Source: Pseudomonas sp. N40(2020) (GTDB taxonomy: Bacteria > Pseudomonadota > Gammaproteobacteria > Pseudomonadales > Pseudomonadaceae). Taken from it: DNA of 64,000 bases. This document shows positions 32,793 to 41,946 of this stretch, piece after piece (position 1 is the stretch's first letter; each line of letters starts with the position of its first letter). The translations under genes and the position numbers were made by a program. The notes under the pieces are model-generated. The model saw only the letters and a list, made by a program, of their open reading frames with translations. It was not told where the DNA came from and ran no database searches. The stretch lies in NCBI RefSeq assembly GCF_014472415.1, contig NZ_JACSZV010000035.1, positions 1 through 64,000 on the forward strand. The letters are read 5' to 3'.

Positions 32793-33176
32793 ATGTATCG
32801 CCGAATCCTACTGCTTGCCGTGATGTTTTTTTCCATTGGCGGATGTGTCCCTTATTCATACGGAGACAGCTATTACAGGTCAGAGGTCTACTCATCACCC
32901 GCGCCGGCGTACTACAGCGGCGGCACGTACTACACGCAGCCGCGCTACTACCAACCCGCACCGCGTTACTATCAGCAGCCGCGCTATTACCAGGCAGCGC
33001 CACGCCACTATCAGCCGGCACCGCGTTACTACGAGAGCCGTCGCTGGCACGGCAATGACCGCGGACGCTGGGATGGCCACCGTCGCGGCGGTTGGGACAA
33101 CGATCACCGCGGTCGCGGCAACTACGACCGCCACAGCGGACGCGGCGACCACAACGGACGTGGCAACCGCTGGTAA
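32793..33176 (+). CDS. Tyr/Pro-rich repeat lipoprotein
   Basis: A 127-residue lipoprotein. The signal sequence ends in a lipobox (MFFSIGGC, lipidated Cys about residue 18). The middle, residues about 45-85, is a run of YYQPAPRYY-like 7- to 9-residue repeats; the C-terminal 40 residues are rich in Arg, Gly, His and Asp (RRGGWDNDHRGRGNYDRH). No family recognised beyond YXPAPXYY-type surface repeats. AGGAGG precedes the ATG at 32793, and a terminator follows. Confidence 0.75.
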   Translation: MYRRILLLAVMFFSIGGCVPYSYGDSYYRSEVYSSPAPAYYSGGTYYTQPRYYQPAPRYYQQPRYYQAAPRHYQPAPRYYESRRWHGNDRGRWDGHRRGGWDNDHRGRGNYDRHSGRGDHNGRGNRW

Positions 33177-33188
33177 CTGACCGCAAAC

Positions 33189-33219
33189 AAAAAGCGGCGC
33201 ATTGAGCGCCGCTTTTTTT
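33189..33219. terminator. Bidirectional intrinsic terminator
   Basis: AAAAAGCGGCGC, a short loop and GCGCCGCTTTTTTT between the convergent lipoprotein and HIBCH-like genes. Confidence 0.9.
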
Positions 33220-33244
33220 GTGCCTGTTTTTTTACACGAGAAGG

Positions 33245-34357
33245 TTAGTACTGCGTCAGATCCGCCAACGGATGCCGCCCCTCCCAAACCTTATGAAAAT
33301 GCGCCTCCACCACGGCATCCGGCACGCTGTTGACGTCTGGCCAATGCCAGTGCGGCTTCTGGTCCTTGTCGATCAATCGCGCGCGCACTCCTTCGCTGAA
33401 CTCCGGATGCCGGCAGCAATTGAGGCTCAGGGTGTATTCCATCTGAAAGACTTCAGCCAGTGACATATAGCGCGCGCGGATGATCTGTTCCCAAACCAGA
33501 TGAGCGGTCACCGGTGAGCCTTCGCTCAGGGTCTTGGCGGCGCGGGCGAGCAACGGGTCGCTGCTGTCGCGTTGCAGACTGATGGCTTTCCAGGCGCACG
33601 CCACATCGCTGACGTCGAGCAGTTCGTCGATTTGCTGACGACGCGGCAACCACTGCGCCTCGGGCAACTGCGCGACCGCTTCTTGCTGCAACGCCTTGAG
33701 CAGGCTGTTGAGTTGCATCGCGGTTTGTTCCTGCCAGTTCAGTTGCAGCAGGCCTTCGATCAGATCCGGTTGTTGTTCGTCGAGCAGGAAGCGGTCGGCC
33801 AGTCCCAGATCGATCGCATCACGCCCGTTCATGTGCGCGCCGGTCAGGCCCAGAAACAAACCGAGCTTGCCGGGCAGTCGTGACAGAAACCAACTGGCGC
33901 CCACATCCGGATACAGGCCAATGGTGATTTCCGGCATGGCCAAACGGCTGCTCGGCGTGACGATGCGTGTGCTCGCGCCTTGCAACAGACCCATGCCGCC
34001 GCCCAGCACATAACCGTGGCCCCAGCAGATCAACGGTTTCGGGTAGGTGTGCAGGCTGTAGTCCAGGCGATATTCCGCGGCGAAAAACTGCGCGGCCAGT
34101 GGCGGTACTTCGCCGGGATGGGCGCGACAGGCTTCCACCAGGCTGCGCACTTCGCCGCCAGCGCAAAATGCCTTGGCGCCGTTGCCGCGCAGTAAGACGC
34201 AGACGATTTGTGGGTCTTTTGCCCAGGCATTCAGTTTGTCGCTCAGCGCATTGATCATCGGCAAGGACAACGCGTTGAGCGATTTTTCAGCGTCCAGGCT
34301 GGCGATACCGAGGCGGGCGCCGTCGGTGCCGGTGAGTTCTTCGAAGTGCAGATTCAT
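33245..34357 (-). CDS. 3-hydroxyisobutyryl-CoA hydrolase-like enoyl-CoA hydratase family protein
   Basis: A 370-residue crotonase-fold enzyme of the ECH_2 (HIBCH) type, longer than simple hydratases. Oxyanion-hole regions are AFCAGGEVRSL and GYVLGGGMGLLQ, with the catalytic region MPEITIGLYPDVGASWFLSR. HIBCH works in valine degradation, but a number of ECH_2 paralogues have no assigned substrate, and no valine-pathway genes are adjacent. Single gene, divergent from ung. Confidence 0.82.
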   Translation of the reverse strand: MNLHFEELTGTDGARLGIASLDAEKSLNALSLPMINALSDKLNAWAKDPQIVCVLLRGNGAKAFCAGGEVRSLVEACRAHPGEVPPLAAQFFAAEYRLDYSLHTYPKPLICWGHGYVLGGGMGLLQGASTRIVTPSSRLAMPEITIGLYPDVGASWFLSRLPGKLGLFLGLTGAHMNGRDAIDLGLADRFLLDEQQPDLIEGLLQLNWQEQTAMQLNSLLKALQQEAVAQLPEAQWLPRRQQIDELLDVSDVACAWKAISLQRDSSDPLLARAAKTLSEGSPVTAHLVWEQIIRARYMSLAEVFQMEYTLSLNCCRHPEFSEGVRARLIDKDQKPHWHWPDVNSVPDAVVEAHFHKVWEGRHPLADLTQY

Positions 34358-34489
34358 CGTGACCTCGATCGGGAATTTGAACGATCAGTATGATCGTTGT
34401 GTGGGAAAGTGCCGGATCTGCGTCAGATCAATTGACAAGCGTGGTCGGCTTTCCTAGGGTTCGCCCCATTGTTTTTGCCGGGTATGACC

Positions 34490-35182
34490 ATGACTGCTGA
34501 CGACCGTATCAAACTCGAACCGAGCTGGAAGGAGGCACTGCGTGCTGAATTCGACCAGCCTTACATGACAGAGTTGCGCAATTTTCTGCAGCAGGAGCGG
34601 GCGGCCGGCAAGGAAATCTATCCGCCGGGGCCGCTGATTTTCAATGCGCTGAATTCGACGCCGCTGGATAAAGTCAAAGTGGTGATCCTCGGCCAGGACC
34701 CGTATCACGGCCCGGGCCAGGCCCATGGCTTGTGCTTCTCGGTGCAACCGGGCGTGCCGGCGCCGCCGTCGCTGGTCAACATCTATAAAGAGTTGAAACG
34801 CGACCTGAACATCGATATTCCCAGCCACGGTTATTTGCAGAGCTGGGCCGATCAGGGCGTGTTGATGCTCAACACCACAATGACCGTCGAGCGCGCCAAC
34901 GCCAACGCACACAAGGACAAGGGCTGGCAGTTCTTCACTGACCGGATCATTGAACTGGTCAGCGAACAGCAGCCGCATCTGGTGTTCATGCTGTGGGGCG
35001 CTCATGCGCAGAGTAAGCAGAAGCTGATCGATGCGACCAAACACTTGGTGCTGACCTCGGTGCATCCGTCGCCGTTGTCGGCTTATCGCGGGTTCTTGGG
35101 ATGCGGGCATTTCAGCCGGACCAACAAGTTTCTTGAGCAGAATGGCGAGTCGCCGATCGAGTGGCGTCTACCGCCGGTTTGA
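34490..35182 (+). CDS. ung: Uracil-DNA glycosylase
   Basis: A 230-residue family-1 UDG that removes uracil from DNA. The water-activating Asp70 is in [13 protein letters not shown], and the late loop [13 protein letters not shown] holds His192. [15 protein letters not shown] is the conserved insertion region. The ATG at 34490 starts the conserved [13 protein letters not shown]; an ATG two codons earlier (34484) is possible. Monocistronic. Confidence 0.95.
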   Translation: MTADDRIKLEPSWKEALRAEFDQPYMTELRNFLQQERAAGKEIYPPGPLIFNALNSTPLDKVKVVILGQDPYHGPGQAHGLCFSVQPGVPAPPSLVNIYKELKRDLNIDIPSHGYLQSWADQGVLMLNTTMTVERANANAHKDKGWQFFTDRIIELVSEQQPHLVFMLWGAHAQSKQKLIDATKHLVLTSVHPSPLSAYRGFLGCGHFSRTNKFLEQNGESPIEWRLPPV

Positions 35183-35198
35183 CGGGTTGACCGGGTTG

Positions 35199-35230
35199 GC
35201 CCCTTCGCGAGCTTGCTCGTGGAGAAGGCA
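35199..35230. repeat. REP-like palindrome
   Basis: CCCCTTCGCGAGC and GCTCGTGGAGAAGG form an imperfect hairpin between ung and the convergent AbrB-family gene. It may act as a weak terminator. Confidence 0.5.
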
Positions 35231-35247
35231 ACTCGGTCTGTCAGTTG

Positions 35248-36279
35248 TTACTCGGGATTGCGATTCCAATACTTGAACAACGGCTCCGCCAGAAACAGCA
35301 CAAAAAGAAGCCGCATCACCTGCATCGCCGTCACCAGCGGCACCGACAGTTGCAGGGTTTCCGCCGTCAGGCTCATCTCGGCAATCCCGCCGGGCATCAT
35401 GCCTAACGTCAGTGAACGCAGATCCAGATGGGTCAACGTGCTCAACCCCAATGCCGCCAGTGTCGCGATCAACATGGTCAATACCGTGCCGATCAGTGTG
35501 CGGCCCATGAACGACGGCGCACGCCGGAAAAACTGTCGATTGAAGTGACAGCCCAGACCGCTGCCGATCAGCCACTGGCCAATCTGACTGCCGCCATTGG
35601 GCAAACCGATGTGCAGATCCCAACTGATGCTCACCGCCGCACTCACCAGCAACGGCCCGAACAGCCACGGATTGGGCTGGCGCAGTCGCTCCCAGGTCCA
35701 GGCGGCCAGGGCGCCCGCCGGAAACAAAATCGCCAGCCAACGCCAATCGACGCTACCGGCATGAGAAATCGGTGTGCCGTCGCCGAGCAGATACTTGAAC
35801 GCCGCCGGCACACACAGCACCACCACCAACACCCGCAAACTTTGCCCAGCCGCTACATGGCTGAGCAGCGCGCCATTGCGCGCGCCGAGGTTGACCATCT
35901 CCCCGGAGCCACCGGGCATGCTGGAGAAAAACGCCGTGGCGCGATCTTCACCGGTGCGGCGCATCAACCACACGCCGACCACCGCCGACAGGCTGGTGAC
36001 CAGCGCGCCGAAGAAGATCAGACCGAAGTGACTCAGCACCTGCTCCATCACCACCGGGGTGAAGTGCAGACCGATGCCGATCCCGACAATCCACTGGCCG
36101 CATTTGCGGCCACCAGGGATTTCGGTTAATTGCCACGGGGTCAGGCAGCGCACGAGGATGATCGCCAGCAACGAGCCGACCATCCACGGCAACGGCCAGC
36201 CGATCTGACTGGCGACAAAGCCGCCAAGCAGACCGACCAGCGGGGTTCCCCACCAGGTTTTGAAGGACCGATCAGACAT
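35248..36279 (-). CDS. AbrB-family membrane protein
   Basis: A 343-residue inner-membrane protein with about ten hydrophobic segments in two repeats, matching the AbrB-duplication family (PF05145, formerly called ammonia monooxygenase-like). The proteins are membrane-embedded and not the same as the small AbrB transition regulators. Function not established; transport or regulation is possible. It overlaps tctA by 8 bases, so it belongs to the tct operon as its last gene. Confidence 0.78.
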   Translation of the reverse strand: MSDRSFKTWWGTPLVGLLGGFVASQIGWPLPWMVGSLLAIILVRCLTPWQLTEIPGGRKCGQWIVGIGIGLHFTPVVMEQVLSHFGLIFFGALVTSLSAVVGVWLMRRTGEDRATAFFSSMPGGSGEMVNLGARNGALLSHVAAGQSLRVLVVVLCVPAAFKYLLGDGTPISHAGSVDWRWLAILFPAGALAAWTWERLRQPNPWLFGPLLVSAAVSISWDLHIGLPNGGSQIGQWLIGSGLGCHFNRQFFRRAPSFMGRTLIGTVLTMLIATLAALGLSTLTHLDLRSLTLGMMPGGIAEMSLTAETLQLSVPLVTAMQVMRLLFVLFLAEPLFKYWNRNPE

Positions 36280-37786
36280 CGGCAACGGCGCGCCGCGCGA
36301 CCGAGCGTTTGCGCCAGATGCGCAGGATCGGCACCAGCAACATCAGCACGATCAGGCCCCACACGCCAAGCGTGATCCCGCTCGACCACAGAATCTCCAG
36401 CGAACCGTTAGAGATCGACAGCGCACGCCGCAGGTTTTGCTCCATCAAACCGCCGAGGATGAAACCGAGCAGTACCGGCGACAACGGGAAATCCAGCTTG
36501 CGCAGGATGTAGCCGAAGATGCCGATGCCGATCATCAGGAACAGGTCGAAGGTGGTTGCATGCACCGCGTACACGCCGATGGCGGTGATGATTGCGATCA
36601 TCGGGACGAGCGCCCAGTTCGGCACGGCGAGGATTCGGGTGAAGATACGGATCATCGGAATGTTGAGGATCACCAGCATGATGTTGGCGATGAACAGGGA
36701 GGCGATCAGGCCCCAGACGATGTCCGGTTGCTGCTGAAACAGCAGCGGACCCGGGGTGATGTTGTACAGCGACAAGGCGCCGATCATCACCGCCGTGGTG
36801 CCCGAACCGGGTACGCCGAGGGTCAGCATTGGCACCAGTGCGCCGCAGGCCTCGGCACCGATGGCGGTTTCCGGTGCGGCCAGACCACGCTTGTCGCCCT
36901 GACCGAATTTGCCGTTCGGCCCGGCAATGCGCTTCTCGGTCATGTACGCCACGGCACTGGCCAGCGTCGCGCCGGCACCCGGCAACACGCCCATGATGAA
37001 ACCCAGAACGCCGCAGCGCAGGTTCACCGCGAACACCGACGCCGCTTCCTTGAAGTTGAACATCATGCGTCCGGTGGCCTTGAACGCCTCTTGCCCGCGG
37101 TGGGTTTTTTCCAGCAGCAGGAGGATTTCGCTGATGGAAAACAGACCCAGCACCAGCACAACGAATTGAATGCCGTCGGTCAGGTGGATGTTGTCTCCGG
37201 TGAATCGGTAAACCCCACTGTTGGCGTCAATGCCGACCGTGGAAAGGAACAGGCCGATCAGCGCCGCTATAAAGGTTTTCAGCGGTCGGTCACCGGCCAT
37301 GCCACCGAGACAGACAATCGCAAACACCATCAGCACGAAGTATTCCGCAGGCCCGAAAGCAATCGCCCACTTCGCCAGGATCGGCGCGAACACCACCATG
37401 CCGCAGGTGGCGATGAATGCGCCGATGAACGAACTCCATGCCGACAGTGACAGCGCCACACCGGCCAGACCCTGACGGGCCATCGGGTAACCGTCGAGGG
37501 TGGTCATGACGGTGGAGGCTTCGCCGGGAATGTTCAGCAGGATCGAGCTGATCCGGCCGCCGTATTCGCAGCCCAGATACACCGCCGCCAGCAGGATGAG
37601 TGCCGACTCCGGCGGCAGACCAAGGGCGAATGCAATCGGGATCAACAGTGCCACGCCGTTGATGGGGCCAAGGCCCGGTAGCAGGCCGACGATGGTGCCG
37701 ATCAGCGTGCCGCTCAATGCGGTGATGAGGTTGTAAGGGGTGAGTGCCACCCCGAAACCGTGGCTCAAATATCCAAGGGTATCCAT
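36272..37786 (-). CDS. tctA: Tripartite tricarboxylate transporter large permease TctA
   Basis: A 504-residue inner-membrane protein with about 12 segments. It has the TctA signatures GLLPGLGPINGVALLIP near the start and GVLPGAGATLASAVAYM in the middle, plus LTLGVPGSGTTAVMIGAL. TctA forms the main channel with TctB and takes substrate from TctC. The stop of tctB is directly upstream (1 base). Confidence 0.92.
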   Translation of the reverse strand: MDTLGYLSHGFGVALTPYNLITALSGTLIGTIVGLLPGLGPINGVALLIPIAFALGLPPESALILLAAVYLGCEYGGRISSILLNIPGEASTVMTTLDGYPMARQGLAGVALSLSAWSSFIGAFIATCGMVVFAPILAKWAIAFGPAEYFVLMVFAIVCLGGMAGDRPLKTFIAALIGLFLSTVGIDANSGVYRFTGDNIHLTDGIQFVVLVLGLFSISEILLLLEKTHRGQEAFKATGRMMFNFKEAASVFAVNLRCGVLGFIMGVLPGAGATLASAVAYMTEKRIAGPNGKFGQGDKRGLAAPETAIGAEACGALVPMLTLGVPGSGTTAVMIGALSLYNITPGPLLFQQQPDIVWGLIASLFIANIMLVILNIPMIRIFTRILAVPNWALVPMIAIITAIGVYAVHATTFDLFLMIGIGIFGYILRKLDFPLSPVLLGFILGGLMEQNLRRALSISNGSLEILWSSGITLGVWGLIVLMLLVPILRIWRKRSVARRAVADV

Positions 37787-37787
37787 A

Positions 37788-38246
37788 TCAGTTCTCCAGA
37801 ACGTCGAGCAGGCCCAAGGGCAGTGGCACGTCCATGACTTTGTCGAACAGCAGATACAGGCCGATGCTCAACAAACTGATGATGATTGCGCCGGGCAACC
37901 AGCGGCCGCCATACAGACGGGCCATCGGAATGCCGACGAGCATGCTGCTGAGAATGAAACCGAGCGGTTCGAACAGGCCGGCAAACATCAAGAGCAGCAA
38001 CACGCACAGCGCGATTTTCTTCAGGGTGTCGCGATCCAGTGGCGGGTCATCTTCACTGTGTTTGATCGGGGAAGGGCGGTAGATCATGTACACCAGACCC
38101 AGGCCCATCAGTCCGAGCATCAGGAGCGGGAAGGCGCGAGGGCCGATTGGTTCGTAGGAAAAAGGTGCCTGGTAAGGCCAGGCCATCGCTATCAGACTGA
38201 CGCAGGCCAGCAGCAGTACCGACGCAAAAATGCGTTGAACGAGCAT
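37788..38246 (-). CDS. tctB: Tripartite tricarboxylate transporter small subunit TctB
   Basis: A 152-residue protein with four hydrophobic segments and the conserved PRAFPLLMLGLMGLGL region. The ATG at 38246 has AGGAG 6 bases upstream; an upstream GTG is less likely. It completes the membrane part of the TctABC system. Confidence 0.88.
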   Translation of the reverse strand: MLVQRIFASVLLLACVSLIAMAWPYQAPFSYEPIGPRAFPLLMLGLMGLGLVYMIYRPSPIKHSEDDPPLDRDTLKKIALCVLLLLMFAGLFEPLGFILSSMLVGIPMARLYGGRWLPGAIIISLLSIGLYLLFDKVMDVPLPLGLLDVLEN

Positions 38247-38304
38247 GGGAAACTCCTGGGCCACGACCTCGCAGTGGGAGGTCGCGACCGCTAGACAGAG
38301 ACGA

Positions 38305-39282
38305 TCACTGAATCAGGCCGAACTCTTTGGCCAGCACTTTGTAGTCCGCGACCTGCTTCTTCACGTAGGTGTCCAGTTCCGGCCCGGTCATGGCGAACGG
38401 GAAGAGTTCACGCTGATCGCGCAGCTTGGCGAATTCCTCGGAGGCCAACAGTTTGTCGAACGCGTCTTTCCACCAGGCGTAGTCTTCATCGCTGACTTTT
38501 GGCCCGAGGTAGAAGCCGCGCACCACCGGCCAGACGATGTCGTAGCCTTGCTCCTTGGCGGTCGGAATGCCTTTCATTTCCGGCTCGTCGAGACGCTTCT
38601 CGGAGAACACCGCCAACAAGCGCATATCACCGCTCTGAATGTGCGGCATGGAGTCGGAGATGTCGGTGCTGCCGACCTGGATGTGACCGCCGAGCAGGGC
38701 GGTGGCGATCTCGCCGCCACCTTCGAGGGCGACGTAACGCAGGTCACGCGGGTTGATCCCGGCAGCCTTGGCGATCAGCGCGGTCTGCATCCAGTCCTGG
38801 CTGCCGACGGTGCCGCCGGAACCGATCACCACGGAGCCTGGATCTTTCTTCAATGCCTGAACGAGATCGTCGAGGGTCTTGTAGGGCGAATCGCTTTTCA
38901 CCGCGATGGCGCCGTAGCTGGTGCCGACCGCTGCGAGCCAGCGCACATTGGTTTCATCGAAACGCCCGAACTTGCCTTGGGCCAGGTTCAGCAACGAACC
39001 GCTGGACCACGCCACTAACGTGCCGGCATCCGCCGGGCGCTGTGCGACCACTGCGTTGTACGCCACCGCGCCGACGCCGCCGGGCATGTAGGTGACGCGC
39101 ATCGGTTTGCTCAGCAGTTTTTCGTTGACCAGCGCGCTCTGCGCCAGTTTGCAGGTCAGGTCGAAACCGCCGCCCGGCGAGGCCGGGGCGATGCATTCAG
39201 GACGTTTCGGTTCGGCCATGAGTTGGCCGGCGAACAGGACACAACTGGCGGCGAGTGCCACTTTACGCAGTGATAGGTTCAT
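38305..39282 (-). CDS. tctC: Tricarboxylate-binding protein TctC
   Basis: A 325-residue periplasmic binding protein with a signal peptide (VALAASCVLFAGQLMAEP). Its ligand loop ECIAPASPGGGFDLTCK is typical of the TctC/Bug family, followed by RVTYMPGGVGAVAYNAV. It captures citrate or other tricarboxylates. Transcribed divergently from tctDE with a porin remnant in between. Confidence 0.9.
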   Translation of the reverse strand: MNLSLRKVALAASCVLFAGQLMAEPKRPECIAPASPGGGFDLTCKLAQSALVNEKLLSKPMRVTYMPGGVGAVAYNAVVAQRPADAGTLVAWSSGSLLNLAQGKFGRFDETNVRWLAAVGTSYGAIAVKSDSPYKTLDDLVQALKKDPGSVVIGSGGTVGSQDWMQTALIAKAAGINPRDLRYVALEGGGEIATALLGGHIQVGSTDISDSMPHIQSGDMRLLAVFSEKRLDEPEMKGIPTAKEQGYDIVWPVVRGFYLGPKVSDEDYAWWKDAFDKLLASEEFAKLRDQRELFPFAMTGPELDTYVKKQVADYKVLAKEFGLIQ

Positions 39283-39335
39283 TCAAGTCTCCACGGGCAT
39301 TGTTGTTATTCGACGTGTTTTTCAGCAACGGACAT

Positions 39336-39612
39336 TTACCAAAGGGCAACGCTATAGCTCATCAGCAAACGCACTTCGTCTGCATCGCGAGCGGAGTAGC
39401 TGGAACGGTAAGTGGCATTACGCAGGCGCACGGCGACATCCTTCAGCGCGCCGCTTTGTACTACATATTTGATCTCGGTTTTGCGCTCCCACTCTTTGCC
39501 TGGCAAAACGCTGCGGCGAAAAAGCGGCGAGGGCGGCGGCACTGGCGAAGGTGGCGTGGCTGAAGCGGCAGGGGCGAAGAGGCGTTAGAGCCTTGGTCTG
39601 CAAGGACGGCAT
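39336..39612 (-). pseudogene. OprD/OpdH-type porin gene with large internal deletion
   Basis: The start region is intact: GGAG, then ATG at 39612 and a leader-like MPSLQTKALTPLRPCRFSHA. About 30 codons later, after a frame change near 39520-39535, the sequence becomes the very end of an OprD-family porin (GKEWERKTEIKYVVQSGALK, ending LLMSYSVALW with the terminal aromatic residue). Over 1 kb of the usual gene of about 1.25 kb is missing. In P. aeruginosa opdH lies at this place beside tctCBA and tctDE. Confidence 0.72.
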
Positions 39613-39849
39613 GCGCGGGGTGCTCCGTTTATTGTTCTTATTGGTCGAAAACGCTTCGTGGCGTTTTTCGTAACGCTGTGTGGCAGCAGCGACGGCAGTC
39701 GGAACTGTCCGTGGCTCGACTCTAACCAGCTAACCTTTCGCTAACCTTTCAACTGGCTTTCACGGTTTTCGGGCTTCACAGCGGCGGTTGCGGCTGTAAA
39801 CTCCGCGACAAAGAGTGGCGTCGGCCATCCCTGAACGAGGTAAAAATCC

Positions 39850-40521
39850 ATGCGTGTCCTGCTCGTCGAAGACCATCTGCAACTGGCCGAAAGTGTCGCC
39901 CAGGCGCTCAAGAGCACCGGTCTGACCGTGGATGTGTTGCACGATGGCGTGGCCGCCGACCTGGCGCTCGGCAGTGAGGAATACGCTGTGGCGATCCTTG
40001 ATGTCGGCCTGCCGCGCATGGATGGTTTTGAAGTGCTGGCGCGGTTGCGTGCGCGCGGAAAAAATTTGCCGGTGCTGATGCTGACCGCGCGCAGTGACGT
40101 GAAAGATCGGGTGCACGGCCTCAATCTTGGCGCTGACGATTATCTGGCCAAGCCTTTCGAGCTGACTGAACTGGAAGCGCGGGTCAAAGCCCTGTTGCGC
40201 CGCAGTGTGCTCGGCGGCGAACGCCAACAGCGCTGCGGCGTGCTGGCCTATGACCTCGACACCCGGCGCTTCACCCTCGGTGAGGAATTGCTGACCTTGA
40301 CCTCTCGTGAGCAAGCGGTGCTCGAAGCGCTGATTGCCCGTCCTGGGCGGGTGATGAGCAAGGAGCAATTGGCATCGCAAGTGTTCGGCCTCGACGAAGA
40401 GGCCAGCCCCGACGCGATCGAAATCTACGTGCACCGTTTGCGCAAGAAACTCGACGGTCACCCGGTGGCGATCGTGACCTTCCGTGGCCTTGGCTATCTG
40501 CTGGAAAGCCGCGATGCATAA
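39850..40521 (+). CDS. tctD: TctD response regulator
   Basis: A 223-residue OmpR/PhoB-type regulator. The phosphoacceptor Asp is in AILDVGLPRMDGFEVL (near residue 51), and the receiver ends with the LAKPFEL Lys. The C-terminal winged helix covers about residues 125-220 (SREQAVLEALIARPGRVM, VHRLRKKLDG). Next to tctE and divergent from tctCBA, so it likely activates tricarboxylate uptake. Confidence 0.9.
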   Translation: MRVLLVEDHLQLAESVAQALKSTGLTVDVLHDGVAADLALGSEEYAVAILDVGLPRMDGFEVLARLRARGKNLPVLMLTARSDVKDRVHGLNLGADDYLAKPFELTELEARVKALLRRSVLGGERQQRCGVLAYDLDTRRFTLGEELLTLTSREQAVLEALIARPGRVMSKEQLASQVFGLDEEASPDAIEIYVHRLRKKLDGHPVAIVTFRGLGYLLESRDA

Positions 40522-41899
40522 GCCCAGCAGCCTGCGCTGGCGGTTGCTGTGGAACCTTGCGCTGCTGTTGGTGGTGCTGATGCTCGCCAGTGGCTTGAGT
40601 GCTTACTGGAATGGTCGCGAAGCGGCCGATACCGCGTATGACCGCACGTTGCTGGCCTCGGCGCGAACCATCGCTGCCGGCCTGTCGCAACGAGACGGCA
40701 CCCTCAGTGCCGACGTGCCTTACGTGGCCCTCGATACGTTCGCCTACGACAGTGCCGGGCGGATTTATTATCAGGTCAACGACATCCATCAGAAGCTGAT
40801 TTCCGGCTACGAAAACCTCCCCGGTCCGCCGTCCGGCACGCCAAGAACTGACGACTATCCGGCGCTGGCGCGTTTCTACAACGCCACCTACAAGGGCCAG
40901 AATGTTCGGGTGGTCAGTCTGCTTAAAGCGGTAACCGAGCCGAACATGAACGGCATGGCGGAAATCCGTGTCGCCGAAACTGACGAAGCCCGGGTCAGCA
41001 TGGCCCGCAGTCTGGCCGCCGACACCTTATTGCGTTTGGGCATGCTGGCGATTGGCGCGTTGCTGTTGGTCTGGTTTGCCGTCAGTGCGGCGTTGCGACC
41101 GCTGGAGCGTTTGCGCACGGCGGTGGAAGAGCGTCAGCCCGACGACTTGCGGCCCTTGCCGTTGGTGGAAGTGCAGCATGAACTATGGCCGCTGGTGCGT
41201 GGGCTTAACCATTTCACCGAGCGCCTGCGTGGGCAGTTCGAGCGACAGGCGCAGTTCATCGCCGATGCGGCGCATGAGTTGCGTACGCCATTGGCAGCGT
41301 TGAAGGCGCGGCTGGAATTGGGCCTGCGCTCGAATGAACCCGAAACCTGGCGCACGACCCTGGAATCGTCAGCGCAAAGCACGGATCGCCTGACCCATTT
41401 GGCCAATCAGCTGCTGTCGCTGGCGCGGGTTGAAAACGGCGCCCGGGCTATTGCGGAGGGCGGCGCACAGTTGCTCGATCTGAGCCAATTGGCGCGTGAA
41501 CTGGGCATGGCCATGGCGCCGCTGGCGCACAAACGCGGCGTGGCGCTGGCGCTTGAGGCGGACGAGCCGGTGTGGCTGCGGGGTGAGCCGACGCTGCTCA
41601 ATGAGTTACTGAGCAATCTGGTGGATAACGCGCTGGCGCATACGCCGCCAGGCGGCAATGTGATTTTGCGTGTGACGGCGCCAGCGGTGCTTGAAGTTGA
41701 AGACGACGGGCCGGGGATTCCGCTGGAGGAGCGTGAGCGGGTGTTTGAGCGGTTCTACCGGCGTAATCAGCAGGTGGCGGGTTCGGGGTTGGGGTTGGCG
41801 ATTGTTGGCGAGATTTGCCGGGCGCATCTGGCGCAGATCAGCTTGCATGATGGTGAGCAGGCGGGGCTTAAAGTGCGGGTGAGCTTTATTGCGGGCTGA
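40514..41899 (+). CDS. tctE: TctE sensor histidine kinase
   Basis: A 461-residue membrane kinase. Two membrane segments (LLWNLALLLVVLMLASGLSA and LGMLAIGALLLVWFAVSAAL) flank a periplasmic sensor domain of about 130 residues (2CSK-N type). The H-box ADAAHELRTPLAALK holds His254, followed by N, G1 (VEDDGPGIP) and G2 (GSGLGLAIVGEI) boxes. It overlaps tctD by 8 bases. It should sense extracellular citrate or related acids. Confidence 0.9.
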   Translation: MHKPSSLRWRLLWNLALLLVVLMLASGLSAYWNGREAADTAYDRTLLASARTIAAGLSQRDGTLSADVPYVALDTFAYDSAGRIYYQVNDIHQKLISGYENLPGPPSGTPRTDDYPALARFYNATYKGQNVRVVSLLKAVTEPNMNGMAEIRVAETDEARVSMARSLAADTLLRLGMLAIGALLLVWFAVSAALRPLERLRTAVEERQPDDLRPLPLVEVQHELWPLVRGLNHFTERLRGQFERQAQFIADAAHELRTPLAALKARLELGLRSNEPETWRTTLESSAQSTDRLTHLANQLLSLARVENGARAIAEGGAQLLDLSQLARELGMAMAPLAHKRGVALALEADEPVWLRGEPTLLNELLSNLVDNALAHTPPGGNVILRVTAPAVLEVEDDGPGIPLEERERVFERFYRRNQQVAGSGLGLAIVGEICRAHLAQISLHDGEQAGLKVRVSFIAG

Positions 41900-41915
41900 A
41901 TGGGCGAGCGCTTTT

Positions 41916-41943
41916 GTGGCGAGGGAGCAAGCTCCCTCGCCAC
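41916..41943. repeat. Perfect palindrome after tctE
   Basis: GTGGCGAGGGAGC, an AA spacer and its exact reverse complement. It lies between the convergent tctE and HDOD genes and is a REP family seen often in this genus; it may limit read-through. Confidence 0.7.
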
Positions 41944-41946
41944 AGA

